This document shows, piece by piece, positions 21,701 through 35,122 of a DNA stretch of 64,000 nucleotides. Origin of the DNA: Paramecium octaurelia (lineage: Eukaryota > Ciliophora > Oligohymenophorea > Peniculida > Parameciidae); contig CAJJDP010000014.1 of assembly GCA_905182995.1 (NCBI GenBank), positions 522,711 to 586,710 on the forward strand, in the 5' to 3' direction. Position 1 is the first letter of the stretch, and every line of letters starts with the position of its first letter. A program made the translations under genes and the position numbers. The notes under the pieces were generated by a model. The model had not been told where the DNA came from. It saw only the letters and a program-made list of their open reading frames with translations, and did no database searches.

Positions 21701-23401
21701 ATGGGAAACCAATGTACAGGGATTGACGATTTTTAAGGACAATAGTTTGCCCCAAATATATCAGTTTAAGATGAAGTGTTTGTTGAAGGAAGAGTTCCTA
21801 TTGTTGGTTAGAATCCTAGCAGATTTAATGACGATGATATGATAGTAATCATCATTCTATAACTTTTAGACAGTGTATTAGTCGAGCAATAATAAATTAA
21901 ATTATGGGAGAAATTCTCTAGGACAAGGGTACATGACAGCCTAGAAGTATGATCTCAGAGACAACATCTCTATTTAAGCATCTTCATAGGTATAGATGAT
22001 TCTATAAAAATTAGGGATTGAGAAATTAAGGAAATGTTGCTCTAATGATAACTATTAAAAGCAATGACATCTTGATGATCAATTAAAGAGGTCAAGAGTG
22101 TCCAAGATAAGGAATTGACTTGGTATTTGAAAATTTATAATTTAGGTTTGTTTAATTGATCATAGTGGTAGTATGCAAGGAGAAAAAATAAAGCTGGTTA
22201 GAAAAACTTTAAAATAAATGCTAACATTCCTATAGCCATGTGATAGATTAAGTTTGATAATGTTTGATTGCAGAGTTTACAGATTGACAAGGTTGATGAG
22301 GGTGACAAAAGAAAATATTTAAAAATTTAGAATAGCAATATCATCTCTTTAAGCAAGAGGTGGAACTGACATAGGGAATGGTATGAAGATGGCTTTATCG
22401 ATTTTAAAGCATAGAAAATACAAGAATCCTGTATCTGCAATATTTTTGTTATCAGATGGAGTGGATGAAGGAGCTGAAGAGAGAGTGAGAGATGATTTAT
22501 ACTAATATAACATACGTGATTCATTTACAATCAAAACATTTGGTTTTGGAAGAGATTGTTGTCCAAAGATAATGTCAGAAATTGCTCATTATAAAGAAGG
22601 ATAATTTTATTTTGTTCCTAATCTCACTAATATTGATGAATGTTTTGCTGAAGCCTTGGGTGGTTTAGTTTCAGTTGTAGCCAACCATGTTCAATTATCA
22701 GTTTAACCCATGAATTCAAATAAAATCTAAATTAAGAAGGCTTATGGAGATAAATGGGCTTATGATTCTTGGAAGGGAGCCTTCACTCTTTATTAACCGC
22801 ATTTGTTATCTGGAGTTAGAAAAGATTACATTTTTGAAGTGGCTGATTACAAAGCTTCTTGTAAGCAGGAAGTCAGAGTTCTGTTATAAGCTGATCCAGT
22901 TGAGGGTGGAGACAAAGTTACTATCGAATAAATTATTGAAATTAAGAATTCAGATTTATAAAATGAGGTTCTTCCTAATTATTATAGAGTCAAAGGTGCA
23001 GAATGCTTTGAGTAAGCAAGAATTTATGCAGAATAAGGGTAATATTAAGCAAGTTAGCAAATTCTCCAAAATATTAACTAAGAAATCAAATTGCAAAATT
23101 TCAATGACCCAAATCTGTAAGTAGTTTAAACTGATATTGAGATGGCTCGTAACTTTTGTTACCCAGGGTAAAATATAAATATAATTATTTTAGCCAATTT
23201 GAAAATGAAGGTAGACATCACATGCACCAATTACATATTGTTCATATGTATCAAAAATCCAGAGGAGTTCAAATCAATCAAAATTAGGATGGTCAAATTA
23301 TCAGTCTAGATTGTCAATATTAAAATAATTTATAAAAATAATTTAAGGATTAAACTAGATAAATAAAGTAAAATGACCCTAACTATTGGAATGATTGTTG
23401 A
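21701..23401 (+). CDS. vWA-domain protein with dual-acylation-type N-terminus
   Basis: Introns 21845-21869, 21990-22014, 22123-22145 and 23168-23193 leave 533 aa. A von Willebrand A domain occupies about residues 120-310: the MIDAS motif VCLIDHSGSMQGEK (DxSxS), ARGGTDIGNGMKMA with the MIDAS Thr, and IFLLSDGVDEGAEE with the final Asp, so metal binding should be intact. Strand-rich sequence and Gln-rich helix follow. The start MGNQCTGID fits myristoylation at Gly2 with a palmitoylatable Cys5, so it is probably held at a membrane. Related large vWA families exist in ciliates and plants; the ligand is unknown. Confidence 0.8.
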
Positions 23402-23605
23402 ATAATTTATATGTAATCTTTATTTAAAATATACCAAATTAATTCCTTGATTCATTTTTTTTTACCATACATAAAAGCTTATTCAAGTTGTTATATTTTA
23501 TATTTTTATTAAACCTTATATAAAAATTTATATTAAAATATAATAATAAATATAATATTATTTTTCTAAATTTTATTATATAAATTTATTGAAATATACA
23601 TATTA

Positions 23606-24529
23606 TCACAACTTCTTTATTTGGCATTGCTTATTTGTTTTAACGATAAATTTATCCATTAACTCTTAAGTAAGATCCTTTAATTGAAAATACATTTGGA
23701 AATTTTGTTCCACCTATGATAAACTCAAATTCTCTCGATTGATGAAGTATTAAATTTAATATCTTTATATAAATTAGTTTTTCGAATTTGTTTCGATCTC
23801 TGATCTCACCTGGATATCTGCATGGAATTTTGTACCATTATAACAAACCAACTAAACTCTCAACTTTTTATTAAAAAAAGTATTAGAAGCCTAATTTTAT
23901 ATATTTTAATTTTCAAGACCCCATCCAAATGGGAAGGACTAATTCCTTAGTAAATTATGAATCATCATGTCTTAATTGATTCCAAACATTTTGAGCCATG
24001 AATTGTTGACTATTCGATTACATCCGATAATATCTTGATTTGGATTTATGATGAATTCAAATTTTTCTAGAGGAACTTCTTTTTATTTTATACATTCTAA
24101 AGTTCTTTGTGTGTCATAACTATAAAGATTCATAGAAACCTAATCTAAATTTATGTAAAAAGGAAAGTCTTTCTTAATATCAAGCAAATTTGTTTCCTTA
24201 AAAGGTAGACATTTCACAATTATTTCATGTTTCTATTGTTGTAATGAAATAATTTTGTAAGAATTGTTAAATATATCACTTTCCAAATGACCCATTAGGT
24301 AAGAACTCGTTTTGGTTGGTCTAGGAAGTTCTGTTTATTACTTTTTGTCTACTTGTTTAGAGGAAGTCAACTCCAATAGATATTTAACTTCGTCCTTAGT
24401 TGAAGTAGACACGTTCTAATTATTTGGTCCATTCTAGACTTTTGCTTTTGACTTCATCTTCTTTATCTTTTTGTATGTGCCTACTTATTGGAGAGACAAA
24501 TCAGATGGCTAACTGAATACATGGTTCAT
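23606..24529 (-). CDS. PAS-like protein A
   Basis: An intron-free 307-aa frame. The N-terminal 60 residues are Lys/Ser/Gln-rich. Near residue 165 begins a segment FEFIINPNQDIIGCNRIVNN with NSWLKMFGINQDMM, then VQLVCYNGTKFHADIQVRSE and YQIQYFI, which reads like a PAS fold (N-terminal strand, helix with LFG, final strand pair). The neighbouring gene has the same layout, which strengthens the call. PAS domains sense ligands or mediate protein contacts; in fungal-type regulators they accompany transcription domains, but none is visible here. Confidence 0.5.
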
Positions 24530-24912
24530 TATTCTAATTTGTGTTTAAAAAATAAATATAAATCATTTTGTAAAATATCTTGTTATTCAGCTTTATGAAA
24601 AAGCTTAATAATGATTTTGCAATAAGGAGTTAAAAAAGATTAAAAAAAAAATTCAAATTCTAATTAAAGTTTATAAATGCTTAATAATTAAAATTGGATA
24701 TTATTATGTTATTATAATTAAGAGCAATATAACATGATAAATGCATTTAGGATTTAAGTTGTAAGTGGAAATCCATTTGAATGTGATATAAATTGTAAAT
24801 TTACGAAATTACAATCAACTCTCCTTTTTAGAATAAGGAACATAAAATTGATTTTAAATATACTAAATTAAGATTCTGAAAGTTAAGATTAATTTTCAGA
24901 ATCATTTACATA
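24530..24912. other. Intergenic between the two PAS-like genes
   Basis: 383 nt of AT-rich DNA holding the promoter of the downstream gene. No open frame or motif recognised. Confidence 0.4.
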
Positions 24913-25935
24913 TCAAAAATCCAATTTCTTGTATCTACAGTTTTTATTACACTAAGTTGACTAAGAATCTTCCGATGCCAATCTTATTCTTAACTTGTCC
25001 TAATTAAACCATTTTTCATTAAAATATTCTTTTTAATTTCTCATCACTCTCTATTTAGTCAACCATCTAGGATCACAGTCATAAATATAATAGGCATATT
25101 CATAATAAGCATTCTCTTCTTCATCATAAGTAAAAAAGCTTTTATTCTAAACTCGAGACTGAAATATCTAGCCATTATAATTCATGACCTCTCTTGTTCT
25201 TATATCTTATTTTATATTCCCTTCAAATAATCCAGAAAGTATCTCAGAAACGTCATCATTTGGATCAATGTAAGTAGAAAAGGGTAATGTGCTTGTTGAC
25301 AGTACATGATCCTCCAACATTGAGTAACTTATTCCTAACAAATCCATAAATTTGTCGTTGATAACTCTTTAAATTGTTTTACATACACCGTTTTTTAATT
25401 TGTACAAATAACAAGTGAACGCAGAGTCCAACTACAATTCAAAGTCTTCTATAAATTTTTCCTTTGCTTACTTATATGTGTTTGTGTCTAAATTTCTGGT
25501 ATTAAAAGCAGAAAAGCTTTGTGCTAGTCGAGGATTACATGATTAAATTTTTTAAAAGAATTGTTCAAAAGGTGTAAAAGGATTATCAATTGTTTCTAGA
25601 GTGAATATAGTCAAATTATTTTTCTTATCAATTCTTATTACCTTATAATTATAGGAGTGAGGATCAACCGACAAATTACCTAATTTAGCTTAAAATTTGA
25701 AATCATTTGGAAACTAAATGTTGGAGTAAAGTCTTATAACTTACTTTTCAGCAATTTAAGGAGGAATGTTGTAATAAACTTCTAAATAGTCTCTCAGTAT
25801 TTCTGTATTAATATTTGATCCAAATTTAAATTCCACTGTATATTAATTTCTTCTTTTTGGCTTCCGAATAGTTTTCTTCTGCAAACAACTGTTTTCTTCC
25901 ACAATTTCCTAATAATTTTTAGCTATAATAGACAT
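24913..25935 (-). CDS. PAS-like protein B, neighbour and probable paralogue of A
   Basis: An intron-free 340-aa frame, ATG 25935 to TGA 24913. A basic N-terminus (KKTIRKPKRRN) is followed by a first alpha/beta region and then FTCYLYKLKNGVCKTIQRVI, NDKFMDLLGISYSMLEDHV, LPFSTYIDPNDDVSEIL and REVMNYNGQIFQSRVQNKS. The order of elements (R-[IV]-[VI]-N-x6-[FL]-G-I, a Phe-rich loop, then YNG-x-x-F) matches protein A. The basic N-terminus and the PAS-like core would suit a DNA-linked regulator, but this is inference. Ends with a short Cys-containing tail. Confidence 0.5.
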
Positions 25936-26523
25936 TATAATAATTAATTTGTAATTAAATACATGATAGCACTTAAGATCTTACACATTATTAATAAATT
26001 AAGAGAACCATTATAATCACAATTTAACAAAATTTATCATAATCAATGATATAAAATTGATAACACGCCATTTCCCTGATGAAATTCTGATCAAATTATA
26101 AACATTACTAAGCTTTAATATTCAAAATTATGAAATAATGTAGAAAAAAAATATATATCCATTTTTCCTAATTGGGGTAATAATTTAATTAATTTAGTTA
26201 ATTCAATTATAATAAAATGCAATTTCTGGAATAAATTTTATTTTATTTTATGGAAACTTAATTCTTTTGAACTTAATCAGATCTGAACTTGCCAATTGTT
26301 AAAAAGGTTGCCAACAGCCAATTGTTCGAAAGTTGCCATATATTTCCATATTTTATTTCGAATCAAAATTAATTAAAAATTAATATAATAAAATAAAGAA
26401 TCTTTACCGATAGAAGAATTTTAGTTTAATTACTGTGTAAATAAGTCTTTGCCATTTGATTCATGTACAAAATTATGTAAAATCTTAATATAGTGTTATG
26501 TATTTATAAAATAATTAAATATT
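25936..26523. other. Intergenic region with a short repeated motif
   Basis: 588 nt. At 26290-26340 the word GCCAATTGTT occurs twice, interleaved with two GTTGCCA words. The pattern is short and may be a protein-binding site or chance. Otherwise AT-rich and featureless. Confidence 0.45.
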
Positions 26524-28204
26524 TCATTTATGAAATTTATCAAATTGTGTTAATGAAGTTTCTAATTAATCTCTTTGTTTTTCAAAATGATATTTTGGTA
26601 TTAACCCGATTGTTGTTCCAATTTTATAAGAACCAGGACCCACATCTTCTGGTTCTCTAATAGGAAATCTAGCAGCTTTGGGCATGCTAACAATTATTAT
26701 AAGATATACCTTATTCTGGGACCCGATTGTGATGGCAAAGCAGTGTAACTTCCAGGTCCAATTTCCTTAAATTTTGAAATCGTTGGATCACTTCTGTTAC
26801 TAAAACCCATAGAAGGAGTAGCAGTCTTTGGAACAGTATAATGATAAGGTGGTTTGTACTCAGATTATTACCCATATTTGTAATCGTAATCAGGTTCATA
26901 TTTGCCAGGAGATGGATTTTGATTGATGCTTTACTTTTCGTTTTTTTATCTCATTGAATATTTGGGACCTCCTAAGGTTGAAAATCCAATTTTCTCTCTT
27001 TCCTCTTATTTTTATTATTCAGTCTTTTCTGGGAGTTCAATGTTTTCCTCTTCTGCCAATTCATATCTCTTGGCAACACCAAAACCATGTTAATTTTCTA
27101 TTGGTACTTCTTTAGGTTTGATGGTGTCTGTGCTTTATATATATTGGCCTGGGCCTGGCTTGAGTGTTGATTCTCGAGTGACTAGATCTTATCTTTTATC
27201 TTTAGGCATTGAGATATATTTACCATTGGATGGCAATTTTTGATTATAAGCTAAGTAATACTAAATATGTACTTCCAGGGCCTGGAACATAGAAATCTGA
27301 TGTTTTAAAAGGAATGTACTTATGTCCAATACTGAACGCTTTCTTAACATTAACATTCTTTGGAGCATAAGCACCTGGACCAGGAATGTCAGATGATTTG
27401 TAATATTGCCTTTCACTCTTTGGGAATGAGATGGTTAAGCCTTTTGGAAGTTCATTTGGTTGATATTATCCAGGTCCAAGGTCAATTGATTTAGGCCAAA
27501 CATTTTTTGGTGCTGAACCAAACCCAGTCTTTCTATGCTTTGTGTCTTACCAACTTGTTGTAGTTCTGAATTAACTGAAGGTCTCAGAATTGTAATATTT
27601 ATCAGGCGAAGGTCCATCTTTAGTCCAATTAAAAGTTTCCTTATATCCAAATGATATGGGAGCTTGAGTTTTGCCAGGGATGTTTGGATTATAAGATCCA
27701 GGACTTTAATATATATCGATGCACATACCCTATTGGATCTTCTCTAAATTGTTGCTCTTTTCCATTCACCCATGTAGGATGAGTGTCAATTTCTCCATTT
27801 GGTTTTATTTTGCCTAACGAAGTTTGAATTGTAAATTAAGCCTTTTTTTTTTCTTATTGTGTTTTGTCTGAGATATTCTTGATATTTTCTTCATCTAAAA
27901 TGAGTTACTTATGAAGATTATATTGCCCTACAGGAGGATTTGTTGACTTTATTGGTTTGATTCTGTCATCTCTAGGAAAATTGGATCTAGTAGATTTTTG
28001 TTAACTTTGTCGTAATTTTTCAGTTATTCTGAGGGTCTCTTCAAATCTCTCGCACATTGCTGCTTATTCTGTTTTCGATTAAACTTTATCATCTCTTTTA
28101 ACCCAATCTGTTCGTTCAGATGTACCAAAGGTGTAAGCTCCTCCAAATTGATATCCTAAAGGAGTGTTCCCTTAAAAGTTCTGTTCACTATTATTAAAAA
28201 ACAT
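26524..28204 (-). CDS. SHIPPO-repeat (ODF3/STPG-like) ciliary protein 1
   Basis: Three introns (25, 22 and 23 nt) leave 536 aa. Repeats of the PGPGxY class run through it: SPGSYNPNIPGK, LGPGQYQPNELP, IPGPGAYAPK, KPGPGQYIQSTD, PSPGKYEPDYDY, IGPGSYTALPS, VGPGSYKIGT. These short Pro-Gly-Pro repeats mark proteins that decorate the inside seam or surface of axonemal microtubules (ODF3, CIMAP, STPG). The N-terminal 150 residues are helical and charged without repeats. The C-terminus ends in a short charged helix. A second protein of this type lies 9 kb away, on the other strand. Confidence 0.85.
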
Positions 28205-28246
28205 GTAATTTTTATTAAAAAATAAATAATTATAAAAGAATTATTT

Positions 28247-28390
28247 TCATAAGTCTTCATCACTACTTTCTTCTTCTTGCACATACTTTCTTGTATTTAC
28301 AGGGTCAAATAATGCTCTTCCTTAAAAAAATTAATATTATTGAAACTCTCGATTAAATTCTCTTTAATAAATGTGATTCCATTCGAACAT
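28247..28390 (-). CDS. Very small acidic protein
   Basis: With a 30-nt intron the frame codes 37 aa: MFEWNHIYQREFNREALF followed by DPVNTRKYVQEEESSDEDL. The acidic Ser/Asp/Glu tail looks like a casein kinase 2 site. No family recognised; the size and the need for a less usual acceptor lower the confidence. Confidence 0.35.
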
Positions 28391-28435
28391 CTTTAATTTA
28401 ATGTTATTACTGAACATAAATCAATAATTCATGAT

Positions 28436-28929
28436 ATGAAGTTGAAATCTCAATTGACTATTTTTTTATTATAACTGTACAAAATACAATACAACACAAT
28501 AAATACTTAGAGAATTATAAACGATGTTATTGATATTTGTACACTTCTTTAAAGAATATTACAGGACTTGTTGTTCCTGTAACAGCCACATATCTAAGTT
28601 TAAACCATAATGATATTTATTAGACTGGATAGAATTTTAATAGTTCACTTTTATATTTTGTTAAATACAGGGACTAAATAGAGTGCGAGATGTTTATAGT
28701 AATACCTTCTGCAGAAACAATTAATTACTAGAATGATTTATTCAAATGTGAATAAATATTAATTTAATTATTTGTAATCATCTAGATATTCATATCATTT
28801 GCATATCAAAATCTCACTCTATTTGTCTTTTTGTTTAAACGTTATTAATCTATTCAATTTAAATATACTGAGCTTTTAGAAATAATTTAGCCAAAAAGCT
28901 ATTCTTCTTTTATTTTTAGATTCTAATGA
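28436..28929 (+). CDS. Hypothetical protein with hydrophobic segments
   Basis: ATG at 28436, one 29-nt intron (28526-28554), then an open frame to TGA at 28927; 154 aa in all. The N-terminus MKLKSQLTIFLLQLY could be a signal peptide, followed by TGLVVPVTATYLSLNHND and RDQIECEMFIVIPSAE, which look like beta strands, and a hydrophobic stretch LFVIIQIFISFAY. The end after residue 95 is less convincing. No family recognised. A near-perfect 8-nt inverted repeat (TTACAGGA/TCCTGTAA) lies inside exon 2. Confidence 0.35.
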
Positions 28930-29275
28930 AAAACACTCAAATTTTAATTTTCATCCAGCATACTATGCATAAATCACAATCCTTTGCAAAATCAGGATAT
29001 TTATTCCCTCTATATATTTCCTAATCAATTTTGGATATATATCAACTGAATATAATGTTTATTGGTGTATTTGAAAAATATCTAATTTTAAACATATAAT
29101 TGTAAAATCTCATAGAGTATGTGGATTTAATGTAATTTTATTATTAACTTTGTAATTTTTCAAATATTTTATTTTATTGAATATTTTAAGAATTAGGAGA
29201 AGTGTTCAATTTTATTATCTTTGATGCTCATTTTATATTTGATTAAAATATTTTCTTTTTTAATTAACATTAATA
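28930..29275. other. Intergenic, upstream of CCT2
   Basis: 346 nt of AT-rich DNA; the promoter of the chaperonin gene should be here. No motif is clear by eye. Confidence 0.4.
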
Positions 29276-31040
29276 ATGGATATCGTAGGAGTAAGCAATA
29301 GTTTAATCATTAGAACGTGTTGCCATAAGTTTTGAAGGATGAAGCTACAGAGGACAAAGGCGAGATGGCCAGATTGGTATTATTTGAGTTTAAAATTTAA
29401 GTAAAGTTTTGTAGGCGCAATAGCAGTGGCTGATTTAGTAAAGACAACTCTAGGTCCAAAAGGAATGGTATGATATTGTTATTAAGAGATAGGATAAAAT
29501 ATTGAAACCCACAGGACCTGGTTAAGAGATGACTCACATCACTGTTACTAATGATGGTGCTACGATTTTAAAATCCATGTATGTTGAGAACCCAGCAGCT
29601 AAGATTCTGATTGAGATCAGCAAAACTCAAGATGAAGAAGTGGGAGATGGGACAACTACAGTAGCAGTGTTGGCAGGTGAATTGTTAAGAGAAGGAGAGA
29701 AATTAATTTAAAAAAGAATTCATCCACAACATGTGATAGCAGGGTGGAGAATAGCTAGAGATGTGGCATTAAAGACATTAAGAGATATTTGTATTAATAT
29801 TCATAATCATGTCTAGCAAGTGAAAATGACATTGAATCTTAAGAATTCCATAATGATTTGATCAAGATTGCTAGAACAACTTTGAGTTCAAAGTTGATAA
29901 CATCAGACAGAGATTACTTTGCTGATTTGTGTGTCAAAGCAGTTTTGAGATTGAAGGGATCTTCTAATTTGGATTACATCTAGATCATTAAGCTTCCAGG
30001 AGGAACTATCAGAGATTCATATTTGGATGATGGATTCATTCTCAAGAAATAAATAACAATTGGTTGTAAGAGAAGAATTGAAAATGCCAAAATCTTGGTT
30101 GCTAATACAGCCATGGATTATGATAAAATAAAGATTTATGGTACCAAAGTCAAGGTGAACTCAATGGACAAAGTAGCTGAAATTGAGGCGGCAGAAAAAG
30201 AAAAGATGAAACACAAGGTTGATAAGATTCTTAAATTCTAACCAACAGTATTTGTAAATAGATAACTTATCTATAACTATCCTGAATAATTATTAGCTGA
30301 TTCTGGAGTTACTGTTATTGAACATGCTGATTTTGAAGGAATGGAAAGAGTGGCTGCTGCTACTGGGGCTGAAATCTTATCAACATTCGATGCTCCTGAG
30401 AGAAGAGATTAAGTATTAGGACATTGTGATTTAATTGAAGAAATTATGATTGGAGAAGAGAAGGTACATATTAGATTACATATATTTTTAGATGATCAAA
30501 TTCACAGGTTGCAAAAAGAATGAAGCTTGTACAATTGTACTGAGAGGTTCTTCAATTCATATCTTGGATGAAGTAGATAGATCAATTCATGATGTTTTGT
30601 GTGTCTTAATCACTACAGTCAAGAATAGAAGAGTTGTTTGGGGAGGTGGCAATTCAGAAATGCAAATGGCTGCTGCATGTGAAGAAGAAGCCAAGAAAGT
30701 GTAAGGAAAATAAGCATTAGCTATAGAGGCATATGCTAGAGCATTGAGATAGATTCCTACTATCATCTGTGATAATGGAGGTATTCTTTTATAATTAATC
30801 AAATTAGGTTATGATTCAGCTGAATTAATATAAAATTTCAAAGTGGAATTGTAAAAGGGAAATTTATCTTCTGGATTGAATATGAATGATGGAACTGTTG
30901 GAGACATGAAGGAACTAGGAATCAAAGAATGCATGAGAGTTAAGGAGTAAGCAGTTATGGCTGCAAGTGAGGCAGCTGAATTGATTATGAGAGTGGATGA
31001 TATTGTAAAATGTGCACCAAGAAAGAGAGAAAGAGCATGA
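29276..31040 (+). CDS. CCT2: Chaperonin CCT (TCP-1) subunit beta
   Basis: Introns 29285-29313, 29377-29401, 29468-29492, 29791-29816 and 30464-30491 give 543 aa. Group II chaperonin signatures are complete: [28 protein letters not shown], and the ATPase motif [20 protein letters not shown]; the apical domain and [12 protein letters not shown] follow. The C-terminal [16 protein letters not shown] is characteristic of the beta subunit (IIKAAPRKR in animals), as is the N-terminal EDKGEMARL. It folds tubulin and actin in the cytosol as part of the eight-subunit ring. The end RERA replaces the longer animal tail. Codon choice suggests high expression. Confidence 0.97.
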
Positions 31041-31118
31041 TATTATGTTATTAAGTATTCAATAAGATTAAATTATACAACTAATCATTATTGAAGTATC
31101 TAATATCAATACTCAATT

Positions 31119-32462
<1,344 letters not shown>

Positions 32463-32539
32463 AAAATGTTTTATAAATTAATTAGAAAGCTCTATTCATC
32501 TACTGCTTGTTAATTAAAAACGAATTAAATAAATATTTT

Positions 32540-33189
32540 ATGATTCTATTTTCAGCTATTTCTAAAGGATCTCTTATATTATGTGAATATACTGAATCAA
32601 ATGAAGATTTCTAGTCATTAATTTTGAAATAGCTCAAATTCATTAAAAATAATGAAGAGAAACAACAATTTCAAATTGTATTTCAAATCCTTATTTTAAT
32701 CCTAGAACGAGTACACGTTGTATCACTTTCAAAAAAACCAATATAATTTTATGTGTTTATTGCAACAACCCGAAAATAATCAGATCGAAGATTAGAAAAC
32801 ATTTGCCTACCAGTTTCTTTAAGACATCGCAGATAAGTTTTAATTGATGACTCAGTGTAAAATAATAATTTAACATCAGCTCAAGGAATAGACAAGGGTC
32901 AATTCACTAAGGTTATTGCAGAAATTATGGTTTAATATAATTAAAAAACTGAAAACCACGTTGGCCAATTAAAACAAGAAATTTAAGAGTAAATTAAAAA
33001 TATATTTATAGAACACAAACTCATTAAGAAATTAATTCATAAAATGTGTATTAGGAACCTAAAGGTGCTTCTAAAAAAGCGCATTTCGGTTACAGCGTTT
33101 ATACCTGTAAATCAATCTTCTTTGTTATTAACTTATTTCTAGCTGGAATGCTTGTTGAATTATTTACTAAATTTGATAAATATTTATGA
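32540..33189 (+). CDS. Longin-domain R-SNARE-like, tail-anchored membrane protein
   Basis: Introns 32678-32705, 32857-32879 and 32989-33011 give 191 aa. Residues 1-110 form a longin domain: MILFSAISKGSLILCEY, YTLYHFQKNQYNFMCL and KTFAYQFLQDIADKF, as in VAMP7, Sec22 and Ykt6. A helix of about 50 residues occupies the SNARE-motif position (IAEIMVQYNQKTENHVGQL), and the C-terminus has one membrane span (SIFFVINLFLAGMLVELF). The usual central Arg of R-SNAREs seems to be His or absent. It should act in vesicle fusion or its regulation. Alternatively it is a phytolongin-like protein that has lost SNARE function. Confidence 0.75.
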
Positions 33190-33438
33190 GTTTGTGTGTT
33201 AAGTGCTTTATATCAATCAAAATCTTGTTTTAACCACGATGCCAAAGTGGAGCAAACTTCCAATTTAAAGATGGTCATTATCGGAATTCGATTATAAAGT
33301 ACAAAAATACTACTATTTTTGTTTATAATAATTTGAAAATAAAATATATATTTATTGATTAAAAGTGGAGTCGGCTTAGAATTGAAATATTCTAAAATGT
33401 TCTTTTTATTAAAAAATATGGCATGACATATAAGTGAT

Positions 33439-34124
33439 ATGAACGAAAACCTGATAAAAAAGCAGTTAAAAGCATTGATCTACGGTTATCGAAAGAATTT
33501 AATCTTATAAATAGAATAAGTTGAATAAGAATTATTCTCTATAGAAATTGCTAAATTCAAAGAGTTTAGTATTGAAATATAGCAAGAATTATTGATAACT
33601 ATGAGTAATCTCATAAAATATAGGTTAGAAGAGAACATTAATACGTATCTTATTCTAGAATTGCACGAGGTTGACTATAATGAATTGATAAAAAAACATG
33701 GATAAGAATCGCAAGACTCTGTTTCTTAGACTGATTTAGCTTAATTGATACTGAATATAAATAAATGATACAAAAATATATATACATTGAAATATCAAGA
33801 GTCATTAACAAAGGAGATATCTACAGGGCATTTAATTTTTTTGGCTGAAAGGTAAGTTTTTGAGGAAGGAAGTTGGTATTTTTTAAGCTCTTATATTTTA
33901 GCAATTATCTCTTATACTGTCAAATGTTGATTCTATTTACTACCAATTGTAGCTGGTGGACTAGTATGAGAGATTTCCTGGTCTAATAGAACAAGATTTA
34001 AACAATTCCAAAAAAAAATATCATAAATTTCCTAATTGATAGAATAATTAGATTAAGTAGAAATGAGAAAAGAGAGTTCAACCAATTTTAATAAAAATTA
34101 GAGCATTTAATTAGAATTTAATGA
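33439..34124 (+). pseudogene. Coiled-coil gene with an in-frame TGA
   Basis: ATG at 33439 opens 109 codons of Glu/Gln/Leu-rich helix (LKALIYGYRKNLILQIEQVE) to TGA at 33766-33768. The same frame then continues for 35 codons, crosses a good 26-nt intron (33876-33901) and runs on in phase to TGA at 34122, ending in RLSRNEKREFNQFQQKLEH. The downstream part looks as coding as the first. No GT...AG pair removes the TGA. Possibilities: a functional 109-aa protein followed by decayed sequence, a TGA readthrough, a retained germline insert, or a sequencing error. No family recognised. Confidence 0.5.
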
Positions 34125-34286
34125 ATTGTGAAACATTTGTAAAATAATTGATAGGAATATCACCTTTCAGACTCTGGCACTCCTGTTTTAATTAGTAAAC
34201 AAATCGAATCGTTAGCATTTTAAGATTTTCAGTAAATTTTTTTAGTGATATATTATTCATAAGTATTTGCAATTATACAAAAATTA

Positions 34287-34991
34287 TCAAACAATAGTCT
34301 TATTGTAGGAGGATCTCAATCGAAAGTTTTTTAATATAGATTCTTTATCAGACTTTTACTGGAGAGACTTATTAATCTAAATAGTATAGCCATTAATCAA
34401 TGGATTGAACATTTTATTAGGCTTGATTTGATTATGATTTTTTTATATGAATTTGTAGTAATCTGACCATGAGAATGGTTCTTTTTACTTCACTTGAGCA
34501 ATTTGTTTGATTTTCTTTTTGTTTGTGGATACCTTTAAACTAAATTGCTTATAGTTATGATTGTATGAAATCGCAGGAGTTTTGTTCATTTGTATGTTCT
34601 TCATTTTATCTACTATTCTCTTATAAGTGGTTGAATGATTTGAAATACCTAAGTCTTAAAATTGTGCATGACAACTTCCAGCTCTATCATGTAATGGAAG
34701 AGTAATTTGAACTGTTTACTAAGTTTCACTTGAGCGTTGCCTACTTTAGGTTCGAGATTAAGGAAGTTTAATTTTTATTGATCTAGTTTTTCTTTCTTAT
34801 TATTGTTCCTCTTTCATTTTTGGAGATAATTGGAGAAAATTATCCTGATTTTCATCCCAAGGTTCTACAAAAAAATCCTTTTCATAATAAGAAGATTTAT
34901 GTCTTATGGGTTTTATAAATTCTATTCCTGAATCAAGATTAAGAAGATTAGTTTTAGGGTCTTCTTAAATTTATTATTCATTTTCTAACAT
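34287..34991 (-). CDS. Hypothetical basic protein
   Basis: An intron-free 234-aa frame, ATG 34991 to TGA 34287. Acidic N-terminus, then a Lys/Arg/Gln-rich body with TRSIKIKLPQSRTQSRQRSS and a KKKIKQIAQVKQKEPFSW segment. It is predicted soluble and largely disordered. No domain recognised. Confidence 0.6.
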
Positions 34992-35122
34992 TTAATTATT
35001 AATTGATTGAGAATTAAGAGTCACAAAAGGAGTATTCTAATTTAGTAATCTTTAAAAGAAAGGAGAAACGAGAACACAAATAAATATTGAAAATGTGTTA
35101 GAATATTTTTATAAATTTTTTG

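Noticed and set aside
28551..28585. Inverted repeat TTACAGGA...TCCTGTAA as a terminator or RNA hairpin
   Set aside because: It lies in an open frame with phased intron, ciliate genes do not use such terminators, and an 8-nt stem arises by chance.
30587..30802. Minus-strand open frame over CCT2
   Set aside because: Shadow of the strongly conserved chaperonin gene.
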